DNA of 13,393 nt from CAZWHE01 sp964633825 (GCA_964633825.1 CAZWHE010000115.1:1-13393), one strand, 5' to 3'; shown: positions 1-6,494, counted from the first letter of the stretch. Numbers and translations are program-made. Notes: generated from the letters alone by a model not told the origin.

Positions 1-1794
1 CTTCACAATCCATTTCGTGCTGACGAGGGCGCCCGTCGCTTTGAGCTCGATCTCATTCGTGCGGCCGCTCTCTTTTTCTGAAAAAGCCTGCACCCCGATC
101 TCGAAGGTCCGGTAACCGGGCGCGTCGGCCCGGACGATGAACCGGCCCGGGATCGCCCCCTCGACAGGGGAGACGGTGACGTCCTTGGGTGCGCCGGTGA
201 TCCGGAAACGGCCGCCCGGACCGTAGACGAAGAACCGGGCCTCCCGCCCCCCCGAAACCCGCGACGGCCAGATCATGGGCTTTTTAAAGTCATAGGGACC
301 CCACTCGTTGATGAGGATGTACTCCCGGCCGCGGCGTGCTCCCGGCGGGAGGAAAGCGTCCATCGAGCCCGCTGTCTCGGGCGGGGTGAACTTGCGGGAG
401 GGCTTCTTGAGGCCGATTTGGGTAAATTCCAGTTCCGTATCTTCCGGCCAGTCGAAGTTGTCGGATTTGAGCGTTCCTCTGCATTTGTCGTCCTCTTGGA
501 CCGTTTCTTTGCAGCCGATGAAGAAGTTGGACTCGATCCGGGTGTCAATCGTTTCCCTGAGCCGGATGGCGATTCTGTCCTTGGAGAAACCGTTCATGCC
601 GATGAGGTTCTTTTCGGAGTTGGTGTTCTTCTTCTCCCCATAGGGCGTCTCCATCAGGTCCTTGTCGTAATCCCACCAGAGATCGACGGCTACGGGGTTG
701 TGGGCAAAGGTGTTTCGCTCGATCACGCTGTTGCTGCCGTGCTCCCAGGCGATGCCGGCGCCGGCGCAGTTCTTGATCTCGTTTCCGGCAACGTAATTGT
801 TGTACGAGTAGCCGAGCCAGAACCCGTGCTGACAGTCGTTGCACTTGTTCTCGATGAACCAATTGTTGTCCGAGAAAGTGGCCTCGATCCCGTTGGCCAC
901 GGCGTGGGAGAAGTCGTTCTTGTAGAGGACGTTGTTGTTGCAGCCTCCTTTTCCCGTGCGCTTGAGCGTTTCGTTGCCGGCATAGAGGAAGAACCCGTCC
1001 CCGCCGTGAGTGGCCGAGTTCCAGCCGAAGAAGTTGTCCGAGCACTGCTCGAAAAAGAGGATGCCGGCCGAGTCCTGTCCGCGCCAGTAGACGCCGTGGG
1101 AGTAGCCGCGCACGCACCAGTCGAACTTGTTGTGGGTGATCGTGTTCTTGCATGAGCGCCACATGGCGAGCCCCCAGCCCGAGTTGAAAGAGAAGTCGTT
1201 GTCATACACCTGCGTTCCGGTGACACAAGAGAGGATGATCCCGTTCTGCGAACCCCGGCCGCGGCAGTTCCGGACCACGCTGTCGCTGCACTTCTTCAGC
1301 CAGATGCCGGCCCCGTAGTCGTTCCGCCAGTGGTCGTTGTCGTTCTCGTGCGGCCAGAGCCAGTCCGATCCGTCTTCCCGCTCGGGAGTGCTCTTCAGGC
1401 GTTGGGCGAAGTTGCCCGAGAGGTCGCAGTTCTCGATCAGGATCTTTTCGCCCTCCTCGACGCGGATGCCCGTCTTGAAGCCCCGGATGCGCGCGTTCTT
1501 GATCGTCACGCGCGAGCGGCCGAGAGAGACGACGGCCGTTCCCGCGAACGTGTCGGGAGAGGCCCCCTCGTTGCAGCCGACCAGCTCGGAGCCGTTGAAG
1601 TCGACGGTGACTCCGCTCTTGCCGATGATGAGGACGCCTTTTTCTCCGGCATCGGTGATCCGGTAGGTGAGAGGCTTGATGCGCACATCGCGTGTGACCA
1701 CGATCCCGGGCTTGTCGAGAGTGATTTCGTGAACAGTTTCGGAAGGCGGGTCCGCTACGGGGACGAGGAGGAAGACGAGTGAGAGAAGAGTCAT
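1..1794 (-). CDS. Secreted right-handed parallel beta-helix repeat protein (NosD/pectate-lyase-like fold), C-terminus cut by window edge
   Basis: The minus-strand frame is open without a stop from the ATG at 1794 to base 1, giving 598 codons and running off the left edge. The start is supported by AAAGGGAG (1810-1803) 8 nt upstream. The N-terminus (MTLLSLVFLLVPVADPP) looks like a short Sec signal peptide, so the product is probably exported. Residues about 70-430 are a long run of short beta-helix coils rich in N, G, C and aromatic residues (for example CSDNFFGWNS, NNYVAGNEIKNC, SNSVIERNTFAHN), the pattern of PbH1/NosD-type right-handed beta-helices. These folds often bind or cleave polysaccharides, but no catalytic signature is visible, so enzyme or adhesin cannot be decided. 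From about residue 480 a different, beta-rich domain begins (EYILINEWGPYDF near 490-502) and continues past the window. The gene is divergent from the transglutaminase gene, with 152 nt between the starts. Confident on fold, not on substrate. Confidence 0.85.
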   Translation of the reverse strand, partial: MTLLSLVFLLVPVADPPSETVHEITLDKPGIVVTRDVRIKPLTYRITDAGEKGVLIIGKSGVTVDFNGSELVGCNEGASPDTFAGTAVVSLGRSRVTIKNARIRGFKTGIRVEEGEKILIENCDLSGNFAQRLKSTPEREDGSDWLWPHENDNDHWRNDYGAGIWLKKCSDSVVRNCRGRGSQNGIILSCVTGTQVYDNDFSFNSGWGLAMWRSCKNTITHNKFDWCVRGYSHGVYWRGQDSAGILFFEQCSDNFFGWNSATHGGDGFFLYAGNETLKRTGKGGCNNNVLYKNDFSHAVANGIEATFSDNNWFIENKCNDCQHGFWLGYSYNNYVAGNEIKNCAGAGIAWEHGSNSVIERNTFAHNPVAVDLWWDYDKDLMETPYGEKKNTNSEKNLIGMNGFSKDRIAIRLRETIDTRIESNFFIGCKETVQEDDKCRGTLKSDNFDWPEDTELEFTQIGLKKPSRKFTPPETAGSMDAFLPPGARRGREYILINEWGPYDFKKPMIWPSRVSGGREARFFVYGPGGRFRITGAPKDVTVSPVEGAIPGRFIVRADAPGYRTFEIGVQAFSEKESGRTNEIELKATGALVSTKWIVK

Positions 1795-1860
1795 GTCTGT
1801 GGCTCCCTTTGATTTCGCTTTTCAACAATGCAAGCCTAAACCATAATCCTGTGGCCTTAG

Positions 1861-1885
1861 CCATACAAGGTGTAGCCTTGCATGG
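1861..1885. repeat. Imperfect inverted repeat in the divergent intergenic region
   Basis: CCATACAAGG (1861-1870) and CCTTGCATGG (1876-1885) are reverse complements with one mismatch, around a 5-nt spacer TGTAG. It lies between the divergent starts at 1794 and 1947, where an operator for either gene would be expected. It could equally be a leader hairpin; no T-run follows, so it is not a convincing terminator. Confidence 0.5.
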
Positions 1886-1889
1886 CCGC

Positions 1890-1909
1890 TGCCGCGCAAA
1901 ACCGCGGCA
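1890..1909. repeat. Short perfect inverted repeat (7-bp stem)
   Basis: TGCCGCG (1890-1896) and CGCGGCA (1903-1909) are perfect inverted arms around CAAAAC. The element starts 5 nt after the 1861-1885 inverted repeat and ends 37 nt before the transglutaminase ATG. In the plus-strand transcript it would form a compact leader hairpin. Its function is unknown. Confidence 0.45.
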
Positions 1910-1936
1910 TGTCATGATTCCCTGGATCGACGGATC

Positions 1937-1942
1937 GGAGGT
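1937..1942 (+). promoter_or_regulatory. Shine-Dalgarno deciding the start of the transglutaminase gene
   Basis: GGAGGT lies 4 nt before the ATG at 1947. The same frame is open back to an ATG at 1779, but that would overlap the beta-helix gene start and put about 56 unrelated residues before the signal peptide. The Shine-Dalgarno plus signal peptide favour 1947. Confidence 0.6.
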
Positions 1943-1946
1943 CGAC

Positions 1947-3416
1947 ATGCTCTCCTGTTTATCGAATCGCCTCTTGCTGTTCATGACGCCCTTTCTCGTC
2001 CTCTCTCTCTTCTCGTGCTCGGTTCTGGCCCCGGCCGGCGAAGGGCCCCGGTATACGAAAGGAACGCTCACCGTCGACCGGGTCGTTCGTTTCGAGCACC
2101 GGCTGGTCAACTCGAGCGCCGAGCGGGCCGACATGGAGATCTTCATCGCCGTTCCCCTGGAGAACGAGAGGCAGAGAATCCGCTTTTTCCAAGCCGACCC
2201 GACCTTTGTGGAAGAGATGGCGGATGAGTATGGAAACAGGATCCTGCACTACATCGATCGGGACGTTCCGCCCGGCGACGTGGTGGCCCACGGCTGGATC
2301 GCCGAGGTGGAGCTTTCGAGCTACACCCTCGACAGGGACGGAGGATCGGGCCGGGATCTCTCTTCCCGGGATCGCGAGATCTTTCTTCGCGACGGCGAGA
2401 ACTACGGCCTCACGACGGAGACGGTCGGCGATCTCGCCGACGTGCTCGTCAGGGGATGCACGAACGACGAGGAGGCGGCCCGTACCATCTTCGGTTACGT
2501 GATCCGCAGCCTCCGCTACGAGAGGGACGACGTGTGGGACCCCGCGCCCGCCGTCATCGAGAGGGGATCGGGGTCGTGTTCCGAGTACAACTACTGCTTC
2601 ATGGCCCTCTGCCGGGCCGCCGGGATTCCGGCGCGATACACGGGCGGGATCGTTCTCCGCCGGGAGGCGGCGGAGTATGACGCCCGCGTGATCGAGGACG
2701 CCGTGTTCCACAGGTGGAGCGAGGTCTTTGTCGACGGCCGCGGCTGGATTCCCGTCGACTGTTCGCGCGCCAGCGGCGAGGTGAAGCGCCACGGCAATCC
2801 GGACAACTGTTACGGCCGCCTCCCGGCCGGCGTCCTTCAGTGCGTCCGCGGCGACGGGCTCGGCGGGACGCCCCTCGGCTGGGATTACCTCTCCAACCAG
2901 AAGCTTCCCTACGAAGAGGACGTCGACTGGTCGGGGAAAGTGGGGTTCTGGGTTTCCGATATCGTGCCCGGCGCGCTCGCCGCCCGCGTCTCCATCGTGG
3001 AAAAAAAGCTCGGCCTGAAACAGGACAGGGCTCTTTTCGACGAGCTTCTCGAGGACTCGATCGAGCGTGAAATCCTCTTTCTCTTCCGAAACCTCCTGAA
3101 AAGAAGCGCCCTCCCCGATCTGATCGATGCGCTTCATGCCGCCCGTCATCCCGAGGCCGTCTACTGGTCTTTGCTCGCCGAGCACAGGGGTATGGGAGAA
3201 CATCCCGCCGGCGTGGACGCCGAAGCCGCCGGCGGGTACGGCACTCTTTCCGGCAAAGAGCTGAAGGACCGGATCGCTGAATACTATTTCAAGGAGGACG
3301 GCGGCCGCGACCTCTTTTCCTTCGAATACTGGTGGCGCAAGGCCCGGCCGAAAACGCGCTGGGACGATGAAAAAGGAGTCTTTGTCCTGACCGACACGGA
3401 CATCAATATCTACTGA
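1947..3416 (+). CDS. Exported transglutaminase-like (papain-fold) protein, probable lipoprotein
   Basis: A 489-residue protein. The N-terminus (MLSCLSNRLLLFMTPFLVL, then SLFSC) is a hydrophobic signal ending in a weak lipobox (L-F-S-C), so export and perhaps lipidation are likely. Residues about 30-140 form a beta-rich domain typical ahead of bacterial transglutaminase-like cores (VVRFEHRLVN, IAVPLENERQ, DEYGNRI). The core at about 165-275 has an intact Cys-His-Asp triad: Cys211 in GSGSCSEYN, His255 in VFHRWSEVF and Asp271 in IPVDCSR. In this superfamily the triad serves peptide or amide hydrolysis or protein cross-linking; many bacterial members are proteases. The last 190 or so residues (IVPGALAARV..., FEYWWRKARP...) match no family I recognise. 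The stop codon is directly abutted by a palindromic repeat (3416-3616). The true substrate cannot be told from sequence. Confidence 0.85.
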   Translation: MLSCLSNRLLLFMTPFLVLSLFSCSVLAPAGEGPRYTKGTLTVDRVVRFEHRLVNSSAERADMEIFIAVPLENERQRIRFFQADPTFVEEMADEYGNRILHYIDRDVPPGDVVAHGWIAEVELSSYTLDRDGGSGRDLSSRDREIFLRDGENYGLTTETVGDLADVLVRGCTNDEEAARTIFGYVIRSLRYERDDVWDPAPAVIERGSGSCSEYNYCFMALCRAAGIPARYTGGIVLRREAAEYDARVIEDAVFHRWSEVFVDGRGWIPVDCSRASGEVKRHGNPDNCYGRLPAGVLQCVRGDGLGGTPLGWDYLSNQKLPYEEDVDWSGKVGFWVSDIVPGALAARVSIVEKKLGLKQDRALFDELLEDSIEREILFLFRNLLKRSALPDLIDALHAARHPEAVYWSLLAEHRGMGEHPAGVDAEAAGGYGTLSGKELKDRIAEYYFKEDGGRDLFSFEYWWRKARPKTRWDDEKGVFVLTDTDINIY

Positions 3417-3616
3417 AAGAGGGGGGACACGATACGCAGTAACGCGTAGCATGTTTTTTTGTGCAGGAAAGAAGGGGAATATCTCAGAACGTCGCCCGGG
3501 CCCCGGGCACAGACCCCCTGCGTCCAGGGCCGGACATTATTTGTGTATTCTTCCTCTCTTTTCGGGTGAAAGAAGGGGGGGGCTACGCGTCATCGCGTAT
3601 TGTGTCCCCCCTCTTT
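3416..3616. repeat. Palindromic interspersed element A (REP/MITE-like), 34-nt inverted ends
   Basis: The left end 3416-3449 and the right end 3583-3616 are inverted copies identical at 30 of 34 positions. Both carry the core GGGGGACAC(G/A)ATACGC and end inward in ACGCGTAG. The 133-nt interior contains two small hairpins (GCCCGG/CCGGGC near 3495-3510 and CCCTG/CAGGG near 3524-3537) and polypurine runs. No transposase is encoded. The same terminal core recurs, again as an inverted pair, at 12042-12131, so this is a dispersed family. The element fills the gap between two convergent genes, overlapping the last base of the transglutaminase stop and the final eight codons plus stop of the deformylase gene. 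It may also act as a bidirectional terminator. A link to REP-associated (Y1-type) transposases is an inference from layout only. Confidence 0.75.
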
Positions 3617-4255
3617 CCGTCGGAGGAGCACTTTCTCCCAGGGGAGAAGCTTTCCCACGAGGCGGTCGGTGTAAAGCACGCCGTCGAGATGGTCGATCTC
3701 GTGCTGCCAGATCGCGGCGTTGAAGCCCTCCGCTTCTTCGGAAATGCGTTCGCCCGTTGCGAGGGAATACTCCACGGTGATCCTCCTGTTGCGCCTCACC
3801 CGGCCGCCCACGTCCGGGATGCTGAGGCATCCTTCCCAGCCGAGGGCGGAGTCGTTGGAGCGCGAGGTGATGACGGGGTTCAGGGCGAAGAGGGTCCTGG
3901 GCGAATCCGAATCGTGGTCGAGAAGCACGGCAGCGACCCTGAGCGAAAGCCCCACCTGGGGTCCGGCGAGGCCGACTCCGTCGGAAGCGTTCATCGTGTT
4001 GATCATGCGCTCCGGGATCAAGCCGAGATCCATGCCCACGGGCGCGGCCCGCGCACGTCTTCTGAGAACGCTCGATCGCGGCGGGTCGTTGACCACCACG
4101 TCGAAGTCGCTGCGATTCTGGCGGACCAGGACCTCTTCTTCGAGGGACCAGAATGGGGGAGAGACGCAGCCCGGAAGCGCCAGGGCTCCCAACGTGAGGC
4201 CCGTCGCGGCGGCCGAGGCGGCAAGGAAGCGCCTGCGGTCGATTCCGTCATCCAT
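3590..4255 (-). CDS. def: Peptide deformylase homologue with Tat/lipoprotein signal
   Basis: A 221-residue protein. All three deformylase motifs are present: GVGLAGPQ (93-100; the usual AA is AG), EGCLS with metal-ligand Cys143, and HEIDH (185-189) with metal ligands His185 and His189 and catalytic Glu186. Deformylases remove the N-formyl group from nascent proteins and act in the cytoplasm. This one instead begins DRRRFLAASAAATGLTLG and then ALALPGC, a twin-arginine signal with a lipobox-like LPGC (Cys30), so an outward-facing, lipid-anchored location is predicted. The start is secure: ATG at 4255 overlaps the end of tdk by 8 nt, with GGAGAAG just upstream, so translation is probably coupled. 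The C-terminus KEGGHNTR and stop are encoded by the right arm of repeat element A. Family and catalytic residues are clear; export and substrate are inferred. A cytosolic housekeeping def elsewhere in the genome is expected. Confidence 0.88.
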   Translation of the reverse strand: MDDGIDRRRFLAASAAATGLTLGALALPGCVSPPFWSLEEEVLVRQNRSDFDVVVNDPPRSSVLRRRARAAPVGMDLGLIPERMINTMNASDGVGLAGPQVGLSLRVAAVLLDHDSDSPRTLFALNPVITSRSNDSALGWEGCLSIPDVGGRVRRNRRITVEYSLATGERISEEAEGFNAAIWQHEIDHLDGVLYTDRLVGKLLPWEKVLLRRKEGGHNTR

Positions 4256-4907
4256 CGTTCTTCTCCGGGAAGAGGGGGAGCGTTCTCGATCGTTTCGATT
4301 TCTCGGAGTAGAAGTGGAAGTGTTCGCGGCACCGGGGGGCGTAAGCTTCTTTTCCGCCCACGACGATAAGGGGGGAATCGTAGGGCGCCACCTCGTTGTT
4401 GATGAAACGCTGCACGCGCGTCGCCTCGCGGCCGCAGATCTCGCCGTTCGCTTCGTGCGTGCAGATCGCCTTGAGGTAGATCATGTAATCGGCGCATCGG
4501 ATGAGGTCTGCGATCGTTCGCTTTCCGTCGCGGAAAGGGAAATACTCGTCTCGAAAATCCTTGAGCAGCCCGGAAGCCACCACGGTGCGGCCCGTGTTGG
4601 CGAGCCCTTCGCAGACCTCGATGATGTCGTTCGAGAAGAACTGCACCTCGTCGATTCCCACGGCGCGCGTTGTGTCCTCGATCCTCTCCAGAATCTCGCG
4701 GGCTTGGGCGATGTACTCGACGCGCCGCTTCAGACCGTCGTGTGACGAGATGTGGGCCACGCCGTACCTGTTGTCAAGCGATGGCTTGAAGAGCTGCACC
4801 TTTCGCCCAGCGATCTCGTACCTGTTCACGCGGCGGATCAGCTCGGTGCTTTTGCCGCTGAACATCGTTCCGATGATGAGCTCGAGCGTGCCGTGGGTTG
4901 CATCCAT
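4248..4907 (-). CDS. tdk: Thymidine kinase (type II, TK1-like)
   Basis: A 219-residue protein that phosphorylates thymidine (and deoxyuridine) to dTMP with ATP in the cytoplasmic salvage pathway. Visible landmarks are the P-loop GTMFSGKST (13-21, Lys19), the Mg-binding/catalytic GIDEVQFF (84-91, Asp86-Glu87) and the lasso-loop substrate site ending VVGGKEAYAPRC (Tyr189, Arg192). The structural zinc site has its second half as Cys193-x2-His196, as in E. coli-type enzymes. The first half is unusual: Cys149 and Cys158 are separated by eight residues (CTHEANGEIC) instead of two. Length is normal to slightly long. The start ATG at 4907 has no strong Shine-Dalgarno (GAGGGG is too distant). The gene is first in a two-gene operon; its last 8 nt overlap the deformylase start. 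Promoter evidence upstream is weak (an isolated TTGACA at 4944-4939). Confidence 0.95.
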   Translation of the reverse strand: MDATHGTLELIIGTMFSGKSTELIRRVNRYEIAGRKVQLFKPSLDNRYGVAHISSHDGLKRRVEYIAQAREILERIEDTTRAVGIDEVQFFSNDIIEVCEGLANTGRTVVASGLLKDFRDEYFPFRDGKRTIADLIRCADYMIYLKAICTHEANGEICGREATRVQRFINNEVAPYDSPLIVVGGKEAYAPRCREHFHFYSEKSKRSRTLPLFPEKNDG

Positions 4908-5005
4908 AAATGAGTAGGGTGACCCCTCGGAGAATATTTGTCAATGGTGAAGGAACCGGCCTGCCGGAAAGAGCGCCGATTTCGGGCTTGATTTACAAGA
5001 TTGCC

Positions 5006-5034
5006 TTGATTCGGCACTCTTCTTCCTCTAGAAT
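5006..5034 (+). promoter_or_regulatory. Sigma70-like promoter for kbl
   Basis: TTGATT (5006-5011), a 17-nt spacer and TAGAAT (5029-5034) match sigma70 elements at five positions of six in the -10 and four in the -35. The start of transcription would be near 5041, giving a leader of about 107 nt before the kbl ATG. A second, isolated TATAAT at 5090-5095 lacks a -35. Confidence 0.5.
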
Positions 5035-5092
5035 TTCTCGTTCTCTATCTTGCGCGTGCATATGAACGCGTCGAAAGAGTCATTATTGCTAT

Positions 5093-5110
5093 AATTATTT
5101 AATAATAATT
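5093..5110. repeat. AT-rich inverted repeat in the kbl leader
   Basis: AATTATT (5093-5099) and AATAATT (5104-5110) are perfect inverted arms around TTAA-type sequence, in an AT-rich patch (about 5081-5115) that stands out from the GC-rich surroundings. It overlaps the TATAAT at 5090-5095 and ends 24 nt before the kbl Shine-Dalgarno. It could be an operator or simply an unstructured, ribosome-accessible leader. Confidence 0.35.
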
Positions 5111-5133
5111 TAGTTACAACAAAGAGGAGTCCC

Positions 5134-5140
5134 AAGGAGG
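5134..5140 (+). promoter_or_regulatory. Strong Shine-Dalgarno for kbl, fixing the ATG start
   Basis: AAGGAGG sits 7 nt before the ATG at 5148. A TTG codon directly upstream (5145) is in frame, but its spacing would be only 4 nt, so ATG 5148 is the natural start. Confidence 0.8.
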
Positions 5141-5147
5141 AGTTTTG

Positions 5148-6386
5148 ATGTACGGAAAAATCAAACAGGATCTGATCAAGGAAATCGAGACCACGCGCGA
5201 AGCGGGTCTTTTCAAGGAAGAACGGATCATCATGTCGGAGCAGGGCGCCGAGATCACGGTCAAGGGAGGGGAGAAGGTTCTCAATTTCTGCGCTAACAAC
5301 TACCTCGGCCTGTCGAGCCATCCCAAGCTCGTAGAGGCGGCCCACAAAACACTGGACGAATGGGGCTACGGCATGAGCTCGGTCCGCTTCATCTGCGGAA
5401 CGCAGGAGCTGCACAAGGAGCTCGAGCGCCGCGTCTCCGAGTTCTTGGGCATGGAGGACACCATCCTCTACGCTGCCTGCTTCGATGCCAACGGCGGCGT
5501 GTTCGAGCCCTTCCTCGACAAGGACTGCGCCATCATCTGCGACCAGCTCAACCACGCATCGATCATCGACGGCGTCCGGCTCTGCAAGGCCCAGCGCTGG
5601 GTCTACGCCCACGGCGAGATGGGTGACAAGGAGATCGACTTCCAGGGCAAGAAGCTCAAGGGGCTCGAGCGCTGCCTCAAGGAAGCCAAGGACTGCAAGT
5701 ACCGCCTCGTCTGCACGGACGGCGTCTTTTCCATGGACGGCGACATCGCCAAGCTCGACGAGATCTGCGACCTCGCCGAAAAGCACGACGCCCTCGTCAT
5801 GGTCGACGACAGCCACTCCACCGGTTTCATGGGCAAGACGGGCCGCGGCACCCACGAGCACTGCGGTGTGATGGGGCGCGTCGACCTGATCACGACCACC
5901 TTCGGCAAGGCGCTCGGCGGCGCGTCGGGCGGATGCACTTCGGGACGCGCCGAGATGATCGAGTGGCTCCGCCAGAAGAGCCGCCCGTACCTCTTCTCCA
6001 ACACGCTGGCGCCGGCCGTTGCGGGCGGCACCCTCCAGGTGATGGACCTTCTCACCGAGACGACCGAGCTCCGCGACCGGCTCGAGGAGAACACGCTCTA
6101 CTTCCGCGAAAAGATGACCGATGCCGGATTCGACATCGTCCCCGGCGTTCACCCCATCGTGCCGATCATGTTCGGCAAGTTCGAGAACGACGCCAAGCTC
6201 GCCCAGGAGTTCGCCAACGACCTCCTCGACGAGGGGATCTATGTCATCGGTTTCTTCTACCCCGTCGTGCCGAAGGGCCACGCCCGTATCCGTGTCCAGA
6301 TCTCGGCCGGCCACTCGCGCGAGCACCTCGACAAGGCGATCGCGGCTTTCACCAAGATCGGCAAGAAGCACGGCGTAACCGGCTGA
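5148..6386 (+). CDS. kbl: Glycine C-acetyltransferase (2-amino-3-ketobutyrate CoA ligase)
   Basis: A 412-residue, full-length fold-type I PLP enzyme of the alpha-oxoamine synthase family. It cleaves 2-amino-3-ketobutyrate with CoA to glycine and acetyl-CoA, the second step of threonine breakdown. The match to E. coli Kbl is strong across the protein: NFCANNYLGL (46-55), SSVRFICGTQ (77-86), TDGVFSMDGD (190-199), VDDSHSTGFMG (219-229) and the PLP-lysine segment TTFGKALGGASGG with Lys254. The serine-rich RPYLFSNTLAP follows, as in the family. A segment near 156-175 (GEMGDKEIDFQGKK) is longer than in E. coli. The usual partner threonine dehydrogenase (tdh) is not adjacent; the gene is transcribed alone from a promoter at 5006-5034 and ends at a large hairpin. 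The related enzymes serine palmitoyltransferase and BioF are less likely given the specific motifs. Confidence 0.95.
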   Translation: MYGKIKQDLIKEIETTREAGLFKEERIIMSEQGAEITVKGGEKVLNFCANNYLGLSSHPKLVEAAHKTLDEWGYGMSSVRFICGTQELHKELERRVSEFLGMEDTILYAACFDANGGVFEPFLDKDCAIICDQLNHASIIDGVRLCKAQRWVYAHGEMGDKEIDFQGKKLKGLERCLKEAKDCKYRLVCTDGVFSMDGDIAKLDEICDLAEKHDALVMVDDSHSTGFMGKTGRGTHEHCGVMGRVDLITTTFGKALGGASGGCTSGRAEMIEWLRQKSRPYLFSNTLAPAVAGGTLQVMDLLTETTELRDRLEENTLYFREKMTDAGFDIVPGVHPIVPIMFGKFENDAKLAQEFANDLLDEGIYVIGFFYPVVPKGHARIRVQISAGHSREHLDKAIAAFTKIGKKHGVTG

Positions 6387-6398
6387 TTCGAAAAAAGA

Positions 6399-6494
6399 CC
6401 CGCCCCGGCCCCGGACGCGGGGGATTTGCGAGCATAATCCGCAGGCCTTGCGAGGACTTGCTCGCAGATCCCCCGCGTTCGGGGCCGGGGTGGG
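6399..6494. terminator. Large hairpin (35-nt arms) between convergent genes; probable bidirectional terminator
   Basis: Arms 6399-6433 and 6460-6494 pair along all 35 positions in plus-strand RNA (32 Watson-Crick plus three G-U), with a 26-nt loop. On the minus strand the three become C-A mismatches. A T6 run follows on the minus side (complement of A at 6391-6396), as in an intrinsic terminator for the DUF4870 gene, whose TAA stop directly touches the right arm. On the plus side it lies 12 nt after the kbl stop but has no T-run. The arms are far longer than a usual terminator, so a palindromic repeat element co-opted as a terminator is an alternative. Confidence 0.75.

Noticed and set aside
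418..1155. Long plus-strand open frame across the beta-helix region (also 1330-1782).
   Set aside because: Antisense shadow of the minus-strand beta-helix gene; valine/glutamate-rich low-complexity product with no domain features, whereas the minus frame is open for 598 codons with a clear fold pattern.
1779..1946. Upstream ATG (1779) as start of the transglutaminase gene.
   Set aside because: It would overlap the divergent beta-helix gene and place 56 non-signal residues before a clear signal peptide; a Shine-Dalgarno supports 1947.
1959..3452. 497-codon minus-strand frame opposite the transglutaminase gene.
   Set aside because: Mirror of the coding strand in high-GC DNA; no recognisable motif, and the plus strand has an intact catalytic triad.
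4908..4944. Consensus TTGACA (4944-4939, minus strand) as a tdk promoter.
   Set aside because: No acceptable -10 at 15-19 nt spacing before the tdk start; recorded only as a possible isolated -35.
5028..6371. 447-codon minus-strand frame opposite kbl.
   Set aside because: Shadow frame rich in L, V, E, D; kbl is unmistakable on the plus strand.
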